DNA from: Seriola aureovittata
Lineage: Eukaryota > Chordata > Actinopteri > Carangiformes > Carangidae
NCBI RefSeq assembly: GCF_021018895.1
Contig: NC_079375.1
Span: 24,467,475-24,531,474 of the forward strand
DNA: 64,000 bases
Direction: 5' to 3'
Under the pieces are notes generated by a model. The model had not been told where the DNA came from. It worked only from the letters and a program-made list of their open reading frames with translations, and did not search any database. Both the position numbers and the translations under genes were made by a program. Positions 49,628-64,000 of this stretch are shown piece after piece. Numbering within the stretch: position 1 is the first letter of the stretch; the number at the start of each line of letters is the position of its first letter.

Positions 49628-49647
49628 GGGGGGGGGGGGGGGGGGGG
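49628..49647. repeat. 20-base poly-G run
   Basis: A long pure G run, able to form G-quadruplex and prone to assembly error. Confidence 0.9.
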
Positions 49648-51101
49648 CAAATGCAATACAGTGTATATACAGTACCGCAGGTGTTTTGCTCCGGGAGTTT
49701 CATTTAGAGTCGGTTGTTGCATGTGCACAGTTTTTAAGATCCCTGAATTATGAGCTAAAACTTATATTTGTGTCTGATGTTAAATGCAAGTTACATCCTT
49801 TATCTGTTTTAAATATCTTTGTATCTCTGTATTGTATCTTCATAAAGCCCATATAAAGATATGGAAACTAGATATGACTAGATAATTCCTAACTTTAAAA
49901 AATGTTCTATATTTTTCTATATTTTAGTGTATTTAATGCCAGTAGACTGAAAACTGCATAAACATTGAGTGTTCTTGTATCGGCACTTCGACTTCATTTT
50001 GAGTCACATTAAATTAAAGCCAGTGTGATTGACCTGTGCAGCACACAGAAAGACATTTTACACGGTGGTCCTCTTCAGGGAAATTAATTTACTCTTCAAT
50101 GTATCCAGTAGTTTTCCTCTTGCTGAAAACCTTATTTCACATCCTACCTGAGCTCCATAATGATACATATAAACTTCTTCCGCAAACAAAAACATGGGAA
50201 AATCCATGTTGTGCGTGCCTACCATGGAGGACCCCTTGTTTGCCCATGTGGAGGTAAAAATGGAAAAGCAAGTAGCAGGCTGGATAAACTGTGAGCATGA
50301 ATACGTTAGCGCTCCTTAGGTTTTATTTGCGAAGCTGCAGGTGGATGCTTGAATGACATGACACTGTTTTTCTTGGCACGGTCACTGGCTGCACTTTGTG
50401 GATGTGACCTAGTTGCTTGTTTTTGATGTAAAGGCAATATCATCTGGAAAAAGAAAAGGACAAACATGAGGAGGCACTCTGTATTTCTACGGTAGACTGA
50501 AGTCATTATAATTTTCTTAAGAGTATTTGAAAAAGGAACCTGTGTATCTGTGATGTTCAGTTTGATTTAAGGTATATTTGTTATCCTGAGGTATTATTAT
50601 CATGTTAATGTCTTTTTTTTTTTTAAAGGAACTTGTCATTTTAATGTGATATTTGAATATTATCCTCATATGCATCATAACTGCTACGTGGCTTTTGACT
50701 TTCTTAACTAAATGTAAGAAACAATTAACGTGAACATGAAAGTGATTTCCATCTAAAACTATTGTTGTCAGATTGACTAACATTTTAATTGTTTGGCCTG
50801 TTGTTCGAGTTGCTGTATTGGATTCATTATATGTGCCAAAATAGTCTCAAAGATCCACTAAATTGCCTCTTGTGAGCTTTTAATAGCACAACAGGCAGAT
50901 GTGGTTGAAAGCCCAGAAAAAAGCTAGTAAGTGTACCTTTGAGTTGAAATTATTTCATCATAAACCCTGTTTCTAAGGTGAAAAATAAACCTCTTTGCTA
51001 ATTATTTCATAATAAAGTTTAGTAACATAAATGAAGCGGGGGGGGAATAATAAACCTTGGAGTGCAGTTTGATATTTCCACCAGCGCAGTTAAACTCCTT
51101 C

Positions 51102-51115
51102 TCGCCAGGGGGCAG
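51102..51115. promoter_or_regulatory. CTCF-like motif upstream of COP1
   Basis: TCGCCAGGGGGCAG matches the CTCF core consensus at 13 of 14 positions by eye. It sits about 385 bp upstream of the COP1 start codon, between the two divergent genes. Confidence 0.45.
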
Positions 51116-51348
51116 TAATTGAAATGCAGGAGCGCACTGGGTAACTGGGTAGTCGAGGAAACTCAAGCGATTCCTGTCCGTAGCTAACAGTAGCTAGCCG
51201 GCTAATCTCCCAGACAACGCAGTTGTGGTTGTTTTTGTCCGTTTCAGTGTTCATGCTTTTTTGCCTTTTGTATTATAGTGATTTTCTAATACGCTGTCAG
51301 TGACAAAAGTGAGGCAGACACCAAAAGGACAAGTTTAAAAAACGCTGG

Positions 51349-51384
51349 ATGTCCGGGCACTGTTGCTTTCTCCCAGGATGCTAG
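51349..51384 (+). other. upstream ORF 1 in COP1 leader
   Basis: ATG followed by 10 sense codons and TAG. It counts as a uORF only if transcription starts upstream of 51349. Confidence 0.35.
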
Positions 51385-51404
51385 CACATAAGCGAGCCAG
51401 CTAG
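51378..51404 (+). other. upstream ORF 2 in COP1 leader
   Basis: ATG, 7 further sense codons, TAG. It overlaps uORF 1 in another frame. Confidence 0.35.
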
Positions 51405-51446
51405 CTAGCCAACCTGCTAAAGCAGCCAAATAGCAGCACTGTCCGG

Positions 51447-51455
51447 ATGCTTTGA
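51447..51455 (+). other. minimal upstream ORF 3 (ATG CTT TGA)
   Basis: A three-codon uORF (Met-Leu-stop) that ends 43 bp before the COP1 ATG. Confidence 0.4.
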
Positions 51456-51498
51456 GCAGCAACGCAGCGGATTTTGGGGAGTTTCTTGTCGGCCTTGC

Positions 51499-63556
<12,058 letters not shown>

Positions 63557-64000
63557 ACGTCCCACCGTGTCTTCAGCGGGTGACAGAACTACCGTCAGCG
63601 TCTCTTTGTTTGGTAGAGGATCAGTCTGATGCAGGGAGAGAACCCAAGTTGCCTGCTGAATTAGGATGTCCACCAAAACCGGCAGAGCTGAAATAAAACT
63701 GAACCTGTCTTATTTTTAATGAGCTACACTTTTTTTGGACAGCAGTAAAGACTTTGGAGCAGTGCATCAGTATAGCAGGAGAAGATGTGCTGTCGTTTTA
63801 CAGCAACAAAACGAGGACCCGGCTTTCGGCACAAAATGGAACAAGAGACTTTAGAAAGCATTTTTGTTTATCGGCTACAATAGAACACCTCTTTATGGTT
63901 TTAGGTCAAATCAAAACTTGTACCTTTTTAATTAAGCTGTTGCTCTCGAGGGTACATCCAGCCAAATGCTACTAGTGTGATGCATTTTCCCTTTTAAAGG
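63557..64000 (+). other. cop1: cop1 3' UTR and downstream
   Basis: Untranslated sequence after the stop codon. The transcript probably ends near 63710-63725 given the polyadenylation signal. An ORF at 63754 has no support. Confidence 0.7.
63692..63697 (+). terminator. cop1: polyadenylation signal AATAAA
   Basis: Canonical hexamer 136 bp after the stop codon, followed by a T-rich stretch. Confidence 0.7.

Larger units (their letters stand above)
44931..51250. other. PAPPA2-COP1 intergenic region
   Basis: About 6.3 kb between two divergent genes. It holds long CT, GT, AC and G tracts and a CTCF-like site. The open frames here are microsatellite translations or short unsupported ORFs. I found no gene. 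Confidence 0.6.

Overview
This window is nuclear DNA from a teleost fish. The evidence is vertebrate multi-exon genes with GT-AG introns, many microsatellites, teleost-style dispersed repeats, and two neighbours that lie head-to-head as their human orthologues do on chromosome 1q25: PAPPA2 (minus strand) and COP1/RFWD2 (plus strand). I cannot name the species.

Layout. (1) About 172-19170 is a nearly uninterrupted minisatellite/satellite array of a 36-38 bp AT-rich monomer. It has nested higher-order duplications (about 568, 1448, 2277, 2314 and 3127 bp) and 15 embedded tRNA-derived cassettes of two types, A and B, all on the minus strand. (2) 19175-44790 holds the 5' half of pappalysin-2 on the minus strand: ten coding exons giving residues 1 to about 997 (signal peptide, propeptide, LamG-like domain, Notch/LNR modules, metzincin catalytic domain and the start of the next module). 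The remaining ~800 residues lie beyond the left edge, so the satellite sits inside PAPPA2 intron 10 if the gene is intact. The introns carry microsatellites, two perfect inverted repeats, and a dispersed repeat with perfect oestrogen-response-element palindromes and DR1 sites. (3) 44791-51250 is the shared intergenic region: a (TTG)33 tract 41 bp upstream of the PAPPA2 start codon, long CT, GT and G tracts, and a strong CTCF-like site near COP1. (4) 51499-63556 is a complete COP1 gene on the plus strand: 20 coding exons, 712 codons, every splice phase checked by hand, followed by a 3' UTR with a polyadenylation signal at 63692.

The two genes act in different places. PAPPA2 is a secreted protease of insulin-like growth factor binding proteins. 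COP1 is a RING/coiled-coil/WD40 ubiquitin ligase of the nucleus and cytosol. Only chromosomal order and possibly shared upstream sequence link them. The most unusual part of the window is the satellite: an intronic array with higher-order repeats and repeated Pol III-promoter-like modules in the same orientation as the host gene. All exon limits come from reading splice signals and reading-frame continuity by eye, and family assignments come from recognised protein similarity; no database search was run.
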